Of a DNA stretch of 64,000 nt, positions 1-13,014 are shown in pieces (the first letter of the stretch is position 1; each line of letters opens with the position of its first letter). Under the pieces are notes generated by a model, which was given only the letters and a program-made list of their open reading frames with translations, was not told where the DNA came from and searched no databases. Both the position numbers and the translations under genes were made by a program. Source of the stretch: Poronia punctata (taxonomy: Eukaryota; Ascomycota; Sordariomycetes; Xylariales; Xylariaceae); contig MU401610.1 of NCBI GenBank assembly GCA_022579005.1, positions 30,199 to 94,198 on the forward strand, given 5' to 3'.

Positions 1-1
1 C

Positions 2-2634
2 CTCGCTCAACCGGAACGCAAATACAAATGCCAATTCTGCGCCAGAGCTTTCAGTAGAAGTGAACACCGGAGCAGACATGAGCGGTCGCGTAAGTGGCAT
101 GGTTTCCCTGGTTCTAGCACTGGCCCCCCAACTGTCCACTTCCCGCCCCTCCTTTCATCCCTCTTTGTTATATCAAGTTTTCTTAGTGCTATGCGGGACA
201 CTTGCCCCTCTATCGTGTTTAATAAATGTCTGAAAGTGCAATGGATGAGCCATGGCTAACTTGTATGCGAATAGATACGAAAGAACGTCCATTCAAATGT
301 ATGAAGTGCAGGAGCACCTTTGTACGACGAGATCTTCTCCTCCGACATGATCGCACTGTCCACGCAAAAGATGGAGGCGTGCCTCTACACAGTGATGGAA
401 AGCGCCGTGCTGGTGGTGCAAAAGCCCGTGCCATCAGTGGCCCTGCCAAGTCTACCATCGCCATAGACGCTTCTACATTGAGTGAACAGATCGAGGCAAG
501 CAGTGATGGGATCTTCGACGTGGAACATGCTGCCATGTTGGTTGCGGATCTTCACCACAAAGCAACCGCTGCCATGCGTGACAACGATGCTGGAAGCCCA
601 TACCCCTCAAGTCCCGCCATTGCCTATCCTGGTACCGGCGCACCGCTAATGGACTCTGCCGCCAATGGTCCTCTACCTCAGGGAGTTCCCTGGGAGGCTT
701 TTATGCCGCAGCCTGGCACAGAAGCCAAGGCTCATTCAGTCGTGTCGGCTGCCTCTGGTTCCTTTGAGTCGCACCAGTCCTTTGCAAGTGTGAGTACTGC
801 CCAGGCACGCTCCAGCCGTGAGCTATCCATCCCATGTTCCGAATGCAACGATTGCGCACTCTCCAGATTACCGGAAGTCGAATCGCCGTTGCCCACAGAT
901 TCTTGGATTCCCATCGCCTCCCAAGCAAGCCCACAGGGTCCTTTCAGTATTGAAGCTAACCAGCTCCAGGCATCGGCGGGCTTCAAGGCTCCCCAGGTTC
1001 TGAACGAGGAAGAGCGCAACTTGATATTAGATAACATTCGAGCTCACGACAGTGAACACGCTATCCCGGAAGGGTTCCGAGTTCCTAACCTTGGGTCGAT
1101 GAATCGGTATCTCGCCACATACTTCGGCTTATTCCACCATCACCTGCCGTTCCTACATCCGTCGTCCTTCCACGTGACTGAGGTGTCGCCTGCTATCTTG
1201 CTCGCTGTTCTATCAATCGGTGCACTTTATGCCTTTGACCAAGACCAGGCTTACATGATGCATATCGGATCCAAAGTGTTGGTGAATCAGTTCCTGCAGA
1301 ACAAGGAGAATTTCAGTTCACGAAAATGCCCTCTGTGGACCATGCAAAGCTCGTTGCTCAACATGATATTTGCGAGCTGGAGTGGGGATCCCAAGGGTCT
1401 CGAGTGGGCTTGTTCTATCAAGAGCTTGCTGGCCAACATGGTTGCTGGTAACCGCTACGAGTTGAAGTTGCGTCAAGATGCACGTGAGGAAACTCCTTCC
1501 AAGGCTGAATGGGTTGAAGATGAAGGCTGTCGCCGAACATACTATGCTGTATACATCTTCTTTGGATTGTTGACTTTAACTTACAACCATACCCCCGCCA
1601 TCAGCTTCAATGAATTCGAGGACCTGCAATTGCCGTCATCTGAGGCACTTTGGAATTCGAAGATCTCAGACGACACTGCGTGGGAGGATCAGCTAAAGAC
1701 ATCCCCGGCCAGAACCTTTCTCGAGGCTCACGACAATCTCTTCCAGGGAGAACAGCTCAAGTATAGCGCGTTTGCAACACGTGTGATGATCAACGCCTTG
1801 TTCCTCGAGGTCTGGTATCACAAGCGTAGTCCCGAAGCTCTGCAGGACGTGGTCACCGAGTACAAGCTACGACTTGCCTTGGAGACATGGGAGAAATCTC
1901 TGGATCTTTGCGAGCCTGAAATGGAATTTGTTCCGTTGAGTGCGCCGCACAAGGGCCACCCTCTTATCTTCAACGCCCAGGCCATGTATCGCAATGCCCG
2001 CACACGGCTAGAGATCGATCTCAAGGGGGTGCAAGAAGCACTACGATACCACGACCACTACGAGGTTGCTGCGGCAATGTCAAAGGCTAGAGACCGGGTC
2101 AAGCGATCGACCGAGATGATCAAGGTTATCCAGGAGTGCTACAACTGCATCGAGACTGCTGTGCGCCAGGGCGTACGCTGGGTTGCCCGTACATCACCCA
2201 CCAACTGGAGCATCGAGCACCCTCTCTGCGGCATGGATCTCATGATCACACTCACCCTTTGGCTGTACCGTCTGGAACATGACGAGGAACCGGCCACTGA
2301 GGAAGAGATGGCCATGTACCACAAGATCCGATTGCTGTTTGAGAAGGAGTCCGAGGGTACGCTGAATTCTCCGCAGCTCAGTGGAACCGTCGCACACCTC
2401 TGGGGCTCTATGCTCGACGAAGTGGTCGTTTGGGGGTAAGTAGATTATTTTGTCTCTCCCGTATGAATAGATGGTCGCTAACAGTGGCACAACAGCATCA
2501 CCCGATTGATGGGCGAGTCTTTCCGCCTGCACTCCCAAGCTCTTGTCGGTTACGTTGACGATGTCGAGGCTACATCCAATGTATCGACACCGTCGATGAT
2601 ATCGCAAGGAGCGGATGAGGAGAGCGTGTATTAA
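2..2634 (+). CDS. C2H2 zinc-finger / Fungal_trans transcription factor (5' partial)
   Basis: Nuclear DNA-binding regulator whose N-terminus lies before the window. Exons are 2-89, 275-2435 and 2496-2634, giving 795 residues. Splicing at 89/275 joins two C2H2 fingers: the first has the core KYKCQFCARAF, the second PFKCMKCRSTF, and the restored linker reads H-TKERPFKC, which is the expected TGEKP-like spacer. A Ser/Pro-rich stretch follows. From roughly residue 310 comes a fungal-specific transcription factor domain, with FGLFHHHLPFLHPSSF and later GCRRTYYAVYIFFG as its typical blocks. Intron 2 has a GTAAGT donor, a GCTAAC branch site and an ACAACAG acceptor. The architecture resembles AmdX/Adr1/Klf1-like fungal regulators, but I cannot name the orthologue. 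The missing 5' end is caused only by the window edge. Confidence 0.9.
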
Positions 2635-4808
2635 TAATTCATGATGAGGTTCACGAATTTCCTTTAGTCTTTTGTTTTCTTCCTCCAGCCGAGGAACGGG
2701 GAGGGGTTAATTTTCCTGCGCATATAACTCTGGTTGTTCTCCCTAGTTTGTTTCGTCTCGGTCGGGGACAAGGCGCCGGCGGTGGTTGAATCGGGAGTTC
2801 CGTCGTGTCTTCGCGTTTTTTGTCTTTGCATCCAACGTCTGCATATAGGGTCACTGGTAATGGGGAGGGAACTGGCATGGCAGGTCCAGGCTCTCTTGGT
2901 GACCTGGCGGGAAGGGGGATATCAGCGCGACACGCGCAACATAATGTCTGATGCAGGACTGGCTGGTCCGTTGCCGGAACTTCATTTCCTCTCTGTCCTA
3001 TTAGCTACGGCACTCGTATTACTTTAATACTGTCGTCGGTTGTCTGATTTCTCGTCACAATTTCTTGTTTCGTTGTCAGATACCTCGCCTTGTTCTTCTA
3101 CATAAGTCGCGCTGTTTGTTGTCTTTTTCCTTTCCTTGGTTTCCTTGTCCTTGTCTATAGTCATCGTCACACTCGTTTTCGCACGACTCCCATAATAGAG
3201 CTGGGTTTTGGGAGGGTAGTGGTCGGAAGTGAAAGGATTGAGGGTCGCATAAGCAAAAGGGCTTGGGGGGGCATCTGCGCGTTTCAGATTGGTTGAATGG
3301 AATTCAATTCTCATTTTTCAATTTTCCCGTCATTTTTCTTCAACTGTATAGATGGTTTTTCTCCTTTTCAGTTTTTCTGCTCGTCGTCATGAATTTAAAA
3401 ACTGCATCACTCCTCATAAATAGAGCCAATGGGCTTCTACTACGACTTCCCCCAGTGAACCATGTTAGCCATATCTGTCTTGCAAGCAAATGCAGAGGTG
3501 AAACATAGACGTAGAAAAGAGATGAGGGTGTGTGTAGGTGGGTAAGAGGTATGTAAGTACTAAAGGGTAGTTGCTACTTGGAAATGGCGTAAAGATGGGG
3601 ATATGATCTATCTCTCCCTACGAGTACATCACAGATTGAGAAGTGAAAAGGTGCCAACGGCGCAAAAACGTGGCTTGCATTCTCGCACCTCCTGTCGGTA
3701 CCTAAAACATGCGTACACAAGGTACCTGCGCAGCCGAATGGATGACACGACTAGGTACTAATTGACAAGAGATTGATGCAGGTTCCCTATGCTTTGTGTT
3801 CCCAAGCCACCTATGCATGCGTTATCGACTGGTCCTGGTCTTAAAGCGCCATCGCCATGTTTCCCTTTTTATTGGACATTTTTGCTATGTTATTTTATTT
3901 TGGCCGTCTCTCTCACAATAGTGGCGACTATTGGACGAGTGCAAACCTCCTTTCCTATGCTCTGTACCCGAGGTACATATCTGCCCTTCTGCTACAGTGG
4001 CTTCATTTAATTCAACGCCCGTTCCAACCCCCGCTGTCGGTTAAGTTTCTTCGACTTCATGTAGAATGCTTGTCAGTACTTATTCATTACACCAGTTCCA
4101 ATTGCCCGACTCTGCCCGACTTTGGCCTTCCGCCCCCTATTCTCGTACATTCCCATCGCCCGTCTCCCATGCGCCATACGCCCGTCGAGCCAGGTGGTTT
4201 CTTTTCCTTTCCCATTAATAGTAACATGTGTCGGGTTCAATGTGTGGTATAAAAATTTATACCCGATACATCATGCCAATGCATTGGCATGATCTGAACC
4301 ATGGTACTTACCAAGCTCCGACCCTCGAGTCGTACGTTTTGTTTGTTGTAGGTAGTACGTAGAGGCAGGTACCATGCGTCAGTTCGACTCAAAGTTTGTA
4401 GAAAAGGTGGTACTAGTACCATCTTGTCCACCCTCGCGTGGTGTTTCCGTCACCTCTGGTCCGTTCTTGCCATACTTGTAGGTAAGAGACTAAGAGGTAC
4501 CTACCCTGATACGTGTAACCGACCAGATAAAGCGGGTGTGTCAGTTCATGTTCCTCCCTTACTTATCTCAAATCCCCCCTCCTATTGATCAGTGCGATCA
4601 ATCTCCTTCCTGGATGCGAAAACTTGACCTTCGCAACAATAGCCGAGTTTGCGTTTATGCTCATTCCAATTCTTGTGCACCTACCCCTTGTCTCTTCCAC
4701 GTATCTCGTAAGATACATGCTGGCATCACCACGAACTTGAAGTCGGGATTCGGATCCGCAGAAACCGCCTCACTTAGGCGACAACCTCATGGGCCGTAAC
4801 GCGAGACA
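2635..4808. other. intergenic spacer after the C2H2 gene
   Basis: This holds the 3' UTR of the C2H2 gene and the promoter of the GH16 gene. It contains T-rich tracts and scattered GTACCT/AGGTAC words. No open frame shows a recognisable domain or credible splice sites. Confidence 0.6.
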
Positions 4809-6054
4809 ATGGGGCCCACGCAAAGAAACGTTTCGATGACTCTGACTTGGATCTTTGGCGTCTTGTTGGTTCTCTTTGACACGGCTATCGGCGATTGCGA
4901 GTGCGGCTATTCGATGACCGTCAACTCGGACGGTACACGGCATGTCTTTACCGATCTTCTCGAAACCGACTTCGTCCACGCCGATGTCACCGGCGACGGA
5001 AGGGGAGGAGCGAGGCATGGCTGGGCGCCGCAGGGGTACAACATAACGAGGGAAGCCGCCCGCGGGGCCTTTGGGGAATCCTTCATGATTAAGAATGTTA
5101 TGTCGGATACGATCAAGGACGGTTCCAAGTCTGAGGGAACTGGTCCTGCTGGTCCGGACGCCGGGCTGCACCTCGTCGTGAGAGAGGCGAAAGCGGACGA
5201 CAGGGTCCCAGTGGCCGAAATTTCCACGACAGGTTTGGATTATTTATATGGTACTTTCCGGGCCGGTATCAGAATTACCGATGTTGCCGGGACCTGTAGT
5301 GCTTTCTTTTGGGTAAGCCGCGTTTTTAGTTTCGGAGACACTCGACGGGTCTGAGTTAGCAAACCTGCTGACTCGTTTTCAATCTTCTCCGCTATAGTAC
5401 CAAAACGACACTCAAGAAATCGATATCGAGTTCCTCTCGGCCGAATTTGATAGAGCGAATGATATATTCCCAGTCAACCTTGTTCTACAAACCAGGGACG
5501 CCGCGGCTGCTGGTTACGACGCCTCCAACACAACGGGATTGCACCGCGTCAATTTGCCATTCGACCCTTCGGCGGCTTTCCACGAGTATCGCTTCGATTT
5601 CTTGAAAGATAGGGTCTTATTCTATGCCGATGCCAATCTCCTTTCCGAGATGACTGGGGATGGCGTGCCGACCTCGCCGGGACATATCCTCTTGTCGCAC
5701 TGGAGTAACGGAAATCCCGGCTGGTCACGTGGGCCCCCTGCGTCGGACGCCGTTACGACAGTCAGCTATGTCAAAGCGTACTTTAACTCGTCTCTGGAAC
5801 AGCGGCAGCAAGACTTTATGACCAGGTGCAAAGACCCCGCGGCAAAGGGCGCCGTCTGCGCCATACCTGACCGTAACCCCACCTTCTTCTTTAGCAATGG
5901 GGATAATATGACACCGAACCAGACTACTTACACCGACCCGGACGACGGCGGGGAAGATGAGAACGCCGTTCTAGGTAAATTTGACTGTCTCACGGCCATG
6001 GTGCGAAACTGTGCCTTTTGGGCCACATTGTCACTTTTATATATCTCCTTCTAG
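4809..6054 (+). CDS. secreted GH16-family endo-beta-glucanase-like protein
   Basis: Two exons, 4809-5312 and 5398-6054, give 386 residues. Joining them restores the GH16 catalytic signature E-I-D-I-E-F-L just after the splice (about residues 174-180); the two Glu are the nucleophile and the acid/base in this family. The enzyme should cut beta-1,3/1,4-glucans or remodel the cell wall outside the cell. A hydrophobic segment MTLTWIFGVLLVLFDTAIGD begins at Met10, so Met10 at 4836 may be the better start for a signal peptide. The C-terminus ends in a hydrophobic stretch (LSLLYISF) compatible with a GPI-anchor signal. A second possible intron (5975-6054) would replace this end with a short basic tail. 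Substrate cannot be assigned from sequence. Confidence 0.88.
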
Positions 6055-9000
6055 GTTTGAGGATGCGGGGGCTTGATATTTATAGGAGGGGCTGCATTAA
6101 GGAAGCTGGCGTCCGGGGGGCATAAAAAGGGTTGCATCAGTGCTATATCTGATAAAAGGCGGATTACCTAAACTCCTCAAGTTTCCCTTATGTATCGACT
6201 CAATATTTATCTTCTTTGCTTTTGATTCCCCCTTTGTCCTTGACCTTATTATGCTTGTTGCATCTTTATCCCCGTATTAAACTCTTGAGCGTAGGTCAGG
6301 TAAGAAGAGCATAGTACCTTATCTAGGTTAATATCCAAGGCTTCCTCCATTTGAAATCTGGGCGTCTTTGTACACATGAAGTAGTCTAACCTTGGCTATT
6401 TAACTGCCTACTAGGTATACCTACTTCTTGTGTTTATGGAAGTTCAAGGCGACATCTACATGCATGCATGTATACGTAGTACAGCTATAATAAGCTACGT
6501 GTCTTAACAAATTTGAGGAGAGAGAGAGAGAGCGTTGAACTCGTGATATACCTAGCCTGTAGCTTTCCCTTCCTTCTTCTTCTAGTCTTCTTGCTTACAT
6601 ACTTGTAATCACCTGCCTCCAACCTTGGCGCGTTTCTGGTCTAGTCTGGTCATACGCGCACAATGTGTTACTTGGACAGTAGTAGTGAAACTTTGGCATT
6701 TCTGTTTCGTTTCGTTTTGCAAAAAAGAAACACCCCCCAAAAAACCGTTGGTTGGATTGACGATGTATGCGTTTACTGGATTAAATAATACTGCTTGTTG
6801 GGTAAGGCAGACTGAGATGTCGATGATTTGGTATTTAGTAAAAAGGAAGGGAAGAAAAAGAGAGAGAGAAAAAGGGGGGTTTGCACGTGTTTGCGTGCAT
6901 GTGATGGATGGATTTCTCTCTTTCTTTTTTCCCCTGCTTTTTTTGCCCCTGGTAATACTTATTACTGTTAGGTTACAATCCAACTAGAAAAGCACGGGGC
7001 GTTCCGGCGCCACGGTTGCTTGCGTAACGGTTCACGACAGGATAGCTTATTTTCTTTTTCCTTCCTCGCGCTTCGTATGTGTACGTGTACTTGTACGTGT
7101 ATATATTATGTGAGTTATTACCGGCGTGGCTTTCGATAACTTTGGCGTGTGCATGTCGGGGCACCAGCCATTCGGGACGGGATGTACTTTTGTACCTATT
7201 GTCTATAAGATCCATGTATTGAGGTATAAATGCATGTTGTTCGAGTAGTAATATGATGGGTATTCTTGGGCAGGTAGATATCTGTGAGGCCATTGCCGGC
7301 TATCCTCGGCCATCATTCGAATGACATGATAGAAACTTGACCGAGAACTTGAGTATCTCTCATAGGAGATGAGATTGTAGGGGTGACGTTGAGTGCTAAA
7401 TGGTCTTCGGTTTCACGTTTACCAGCCTTTGGTCACACCAATTGGTAGGACATGTGTCGTGGACTTGCTTGTTCACCTTGGCAGAAGCGCCGTCATACGC
7501 CTCGAGAGCCATCTATATCGTGAACAGTATTCTTCATTTCATACACATTATATGTTTTGACTCCGTACTTGGTGGACTAATGCCGAGCCGAATGACCGCT
7601 TGCTGAGTAAGAACCTTCGTTAGCTTTACCTGGGGGCTGATGCTTAAACTGACCTATTTCCCAAACCCCCGCCACAGCCGGGGCTTACGCGGACAGGTCA
7701 TAACTCATGACTGACATGAAGCGCCGAGGGACTTGTGAAGTAATAAGAATGAATGATAGGTAGGTAAGCGACAACGTATCATACTGTATTCGGCCCGCCC
7801 CAAAAGGGTCGCCTGTCCGCGTGGTCGACAGGCGATCTGCGCGTTTTGGATTATTTGGGGGGGAGGGGAAAAGTCGAAGAGCGGCAATTGGAGGTTTGCG
7901 GGGATGCATGATCATGACATATGTAACCTCTCGATGCGAGTCAGAAGTTGGAGAAAACCGGGGGAATTAGGCTAACTTGCTAGCGACATATCCTTATGCA
8001 CATACGTATGTAGAATCATGGAGCGCATTGAACTTGAAGACCTAGGGCGCCCTAATAGTGCGGGCGGAGCCGAGGGGGAGCCACTCACTTTTACATGCAG
8101 GTAAGAATGTCGCCGAGTCCGTAGGCTGTAAGCAGTTGTTATGGTCTTCCAAGCGTACATAACTAAACTATGTGGTGTCATATAGTAGAGGAAATACGCA
8201 GGTTCTTTCCTCGTGGAAGCAGATCTACTCACGTATTGATATCTCCAGTGGAAGTTGAGGCTTGCATGTTTCACGTACATGTATCCAAAGGACGCGTCCC
8301 GTTTCACAAGGTTAGGTAATAGACAGGACATCCATCTCGAGGGGTGGATGGATTGAATTGAGTGGGTTGCTTTTGGTTCTGGACCTGCCTACTCGGTAGT
8401 CTGGGACTCTGCTGGTCCATCCTAGGTATTCGCGGGGAAATGTCACGCTATTTGTCGACTAGAATCGCGCCTAGGTTCGATAGATCTTCGGTTACGAGTA
8501 GAAACGTCTACACGTAAACACCTAGGTACAGTATTTATACTCGAGTCTATTTGCAACCCCGCAATGTCAAAGAGAGAAAGAAGGGGGGGATACAGATGTC
8601 GAATGGGTACCTACATTAGGTACCTAATGTATGGGGGGACCTTGGTCAACTTCGCATGCCCTTTCCAATAATTTCGCACCTACCTGCTTCTACGTACCTT
8701 GGCCTACTCACGAGAGCTCTCGTGGGGGAGTGGGGGACTTTTCACGTCCTCTCGTTAGAGATACTTCCCACTAACCTGGGTAAGGGACATGATGTATTGG
8801 ATAGCAGCATCATCAGTGTGTTGCATTCATTTCTATGCCGCCACAATATTACTTGTATGTTGGAGGGTATAAGATGAGTATAAGATGGTCAAAGGTTCAA
8901 AATAACTCGTGATGTTGTAGACGCATGTCCTGCCGTCGTTTTAAAACTGGCCATTTGGGATAGTCGTTGACTTTCTGAGTATCTGAGATGAGGATATTCT

Positions 9001-10658
9001 GGTAAGAGAAACGTTCATTGTAATTATGTATTATCACTTCTTATTTTCGCTTCGTTCTCTTTCACATGTAGGGGAGTGACGGTGGAGCCCCATGTCGTAA
9101 AGAAGGTACGAGTAATGTGGATAGTGGACTCATTCCCAAAATGGTTATAGTCATCTGCTGCCTCCGTGGCCAAAGGGGAGGATAGTCTGTTCTTACTTAC
9201 ATACATTAGTGATAACGCGACATGTGCCCAAGTGAATAGAGGACTATCTCTTGAGTCTTTCCCTCCTGGGCCCCGGACTCCGAGACAACCGATCCTGCAC
9301 GGGCCGCGCCTTTACCAAGCTCATCATATGCCCTAATTCGCGGCATGGCACTTATGATTTTGGGCTTACCATGGCAGTTGGTTCAAGTTAGACTTGAGTA
9401 AGTATTGGCCCTTGGGTTAGGGAACTTTCTGTTTCTCACATGGAAAGTCATTTAATTTTCAACGTACCATGTATCTCCATCATCAGAATGTGTCCCCAGT
9501 TGTGATATCGACTCGACTACAGGTCTCGCACTTGGTTGGATGAAAGTGAGATGAAAAGATGAAAAAAAACATACGTCATATACACTCTAGACCTTAAGGT
9601 GAAGGAAGCTACCGGCCTGTTCGCCCCTTCTTTCTCGGTTGGGCTTTTTGTTGATTCATCCATTATCCAGCCTGTAACACAGCTTGATACCTGTGAAGTA
9701 GGTATGTACCTAGTGAGGTAACATATATGTGGACACATATACAGGTATATTGTCATGCATGGTGTTTGTTCCCTGACCAGCGCCTCGGCCCCATCTGCAA
9801 AGCCACACTCGAACCTCTCGTCTTGGTAAATGCAGGGCATATCATGTCCGCATCAAGCCTCTTTACACACCACGTTATTCGACCTGTTGACAGTTGGATA
9901 CACCTCTGCCTCTCTCCTTTGGAGTCTGCATGTCCCCAGTTTTCAACGGGGTCCCATCTGACGCAGATGACGCACATTAGGCACGCTATCCACAACAAAC
10001 TGGGGACCCTGACAGGAAATCCGGTTCCTGTCTTTCATAGCTGTTCTACTCTGGCGCTTTGGCAACGGCGAGATGGTCCCTAAAGCGGGACTTGGGTTGG
10101 GGCAGCTGAAGCGCCGTGCCCCGTTTATGGTTCCCAATATGGCTCTGGTTCGCCTACAGAACCAAGACATCTCTGCCAGACTACCAGTCGTGATGGGTGA
10201 TGGCCAACTTACGTAAAGAACTTGGCGTCACTCAAGTCATGTTGACAGCTGCGGTCTTCCCCTTTGCAACCCCAACAGACGTTTGGTCGGGGTCACAAGT
10301 TGACCTTACATAGCACACTCTAAAGCACATGGTCGAGGCATGGCGTGAGGAAGACCTCACAAGGTGTTCTATTCTTTCACCTTCCTAACGTTTGACACTT
10401 CCAGCCACAAACCGGCAACAACAAGCGCGTTTTGTTTCTGTATTAAAACCGCTTCCTAGCCAGTCCAGATTCGGATGTTCTAGTTACCACGCTGTGTTTC
10501 CTTCTCCAGAGCAGTCTCCTCGAGTATCAGTCACTATCACTCTGATAATCTCTTCCTCTTTTCTTCTCTCTCACAGCGCCCTTTTCCTCCAAGTAAATAT
10601 ATCACCCCTATATCCCTGTATATAATATCCGGGTTTCCTCCCCATTTCATCGTCCAAC
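6055..10658. other. 4.6-kb intergenic spacer
   Basis: I see no gene here. It contains AG and T homopolymer tracts near 6520 and 6840-6940, a perfect 18-bp palindrome at 8613-8630, and a CT-rich leader before the GH64 gene at about 10500-10600. Open frames are short and have no family features. A transposon relic cannot be excluded without a search. Confidence 0.5.
8613..8630. repeat. 18-bp perfect palindrome centred on AGGTACCT
   Basis: ACATTAGGT is followed directly by its reverse complement ACCTAATGT. It is the cleanest member of a family of AGGTACCT-centred words that recur in the spacers of this window. Function is unknown. Confidence 0.7.
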
Positions 10659-12221
10659 ATGACGAACCCGACAACCCAACTCGCCTTCAAGAATAATACA
10701 GGCTCGTCCAAGGCGTACGTCTACGTGACGGGCCTGGACATCAACAAGAACAATGCATACGCATTTCTACGGTCGGACGGCAAGACCATGTACTACCCGG
10801 ATTCGCCCTCGCAGCCGCAGACACCCCTCTCTCTCGATCCGGCCATTCCGTTGGGCGCCCCCGGTACTACTACGACGGTCACGATCCCGCAACTCGCCGG
10901 TGGTCGCATCTGGATCGTCGTAGATGCCAAGCTTACTTTCTTACTCAACCCCGGCCCAGGCATCGTAGAGCCCGCCGTGACGAATAAGGCGGATCCGAAC
11001 TATAATCTCAAGTGGGGATTCTGCGAGTTCACCTGGTATGTGGTTCTCTATTATACATCTCTAGCGCATCAAACGACCATCCCTTACCAGCTTGATTTGG
11101 CTAACAAATATTTACCTACAGTATGTAAACAAACTAGTTCCTCTGAAAAAGGGGGGGGGGGGGGGGGGGTTCAAGAGGCTCCAGTTGATGGGAAGGATGA
11201 ATATATACTGACAGTTTTGTAGACAACAAGCAGCAGCTCTTCGTCAATATTAGTTACGTCGACTTTGTCTCTCTCCCTATTGCACTTGAGCTCCGAAACA
11301 CGGAAGGAAAGACACAGACGGTCAAGGGTCTCCCTACCGACGGCCTCGACCGGATCGCCACCCAGCTTGCGCAGCAGGCATCCTCTGAGAACCCGGATTG
11401 GGGGAAGCTCATCATCAAGGGCGCCGACGGAAAGAACCTGCGGGTGTTGAGCCCTAATGGCGCACGTGTTGGTAAGTTTACACCGGAAAGTCGGAGAATG
11501 ACAGTAAGAAAGACGACTCTAACACTTTGCGCCCCCCCCTTTTCTTCCAGCGGACAACTCCGTCTTCAAGAATTATTACCAGCCCTACGTCGACGAAGCG
11601 TGGAACAAGTACAAGACAACAGACCTCAAGATCGACACGCAAGCACAATGGGGTGTAGTGACGGGCCGCGTGGGATCGGATGGGCTCTTGAAATTTGAGA
11701 ATGCCGGCTCCTTCGCCAAGCCGTCGGCGGGCGACATCTTCAGCTGTGACACTGGCCCGTTCGGAAACTATCCCGAGGAGACGAGGATCGTGCAAGGCGC
11801 CATCGGCGCACGACTAGCGGCGTCCTTGAACCGCTCGACGCTAGTATCGAACCCCAACCAACCCGATCCCGCCGGCGGGTCGAACACTTATTACCGGACC
11901 AGCCCAACAAACCACTATGCGCGAATCGTGCACGGTGTCAACCTCGACGGCCGCGGATACGCTTTCCCCTACGATGATGTCGCGCCCAATGGCGATTCCT
12001 CGCCCGATCAGGCTGGTACTGTCTTCGATGGCTCGCCCGAGTTGTTGACTGTTACCTTTGGCGGCCCCGCGGCAAGACAAGGGAGGAAGGAACAGCGCGA
12101 GGATGTGCAAGAGCCTGTTGTTGGTGGCGGCAAGGCCAAGAAGGATAAGAAAGCCGGTATTGACTTTGCGGGTTTCTTCAAGAAGATCGCGTCCGTGGTG
12201 AAGGGCCTATTCCATAAGTAA
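10659..12221 (+). CDS. GH64 beta-1,3-glucanase (thaumatin-like fold)
   Basis: Predicted exons 10659-11035, 11215-11471 and 11551-12221 give 434 residues. GH64 enzymes release laminaripentaose from beta-1,3-glucan. Family blocks are visible: KWGFCEFT before intron 1, NISYVDFVSLPIAL after it, and later GDIFSCDTGPFGN and RAFPY-like GRGYAFPYDDV. There is no N-terminal signal peptide, so secretion would be unconventional or the enzyme may stay inside the cell. After the catalytic domain comes a Lys/Glu-rich linker and a C-terminal amphipathic basic segment (FAGFFKKIASVVKGLFHK). The first intron is the uncertain part: acceptor TGACAG at 11209-11214 keeps the frame, whereas the better-looking CTACAG at about 11121 leads at once to a stop. 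That intron also contains a 19-G run (11151-11169). Intron 2 (11472-11550) is clear. Confidence 0.87.
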
Positions 12222-13014
12222 GGGTGTTGGGAATTTTGTCAGTTTGATTTATCCTCATTCTTTTTTTTTCTTTCTTTTTTTTTTTTTTTTTTTTTTTTTT
12301 CAATACCCACGCTCACTTTTTACTGCTGATATTTTTTATTCTCCACTGTCGTTAAATACCCTTCAATGTTTTATACAGTAATATCTTCATCTTTGTTATT
12401 TCACCATCCTCACCTCGGCATCACTCCGTCTCTCGCTCGAATCAATACGATCTTTCGCTTTAGGAGTTGAGGTCTTGTTATTATTGCGCTTTACTTCTCT
12501 TACTTTCGTTTAGCGGGCGGCAGGCATCTCGCAAACATCATTTCAACTACCCAGCATATTTCTCTACATTTACTGTCACTTAATCCATGTATATAGATCA
12601 TATTACCCCCTCGTGGGCCACCAGCCCCTTGTATATAGTTACCTAGTTTGCATTGCGTTCACCTACCTTGTATATAGAAACCAATTTCCTCCAATATCAA
12701 GCTTCAACATTGTAAGTGACTACTGGCCGACTGAGAGTGAGGAAATACGGCCCATCTTCATTCACTTTAATCTTAACCTTTGCAGAGACAATGTATAGCC
12801 CGTACATGTTTATAACATCCTAGCTTCCCTTCTATCGGTACACTACATAGAATTGGGTGGCGTATCCTATCCCATCACATTCCCGGTCTAATTCATCTTC
12901 TCCCGATGATCTCCACCCACCAAGATCAAGAACAGTCGACAAGAGACTGACGAACCTAGACTGGTACCACGAGCCCCTATTCTCTTTAATGAGGTAGGGA
13001 GAAAAAAAAGAGAA
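12222..13014. other. intergenic spacer between convergent genes
   Basis: This is the 3' region shared by the GH64 gene and the RAE1 gene on the other strand. A T-rich run of more than 30 bases at 12261-12300 follows the GH64 stop and probably lies in its 3' UTR. No gene is seen. Confidence 0.6.

Noticed and set aside
6609..6987. Overlapping long frames on both strands
   Set aside because: Both come from low-complexity A/G- and T/C-rich sequence; neither has a motif or a credible promoter.
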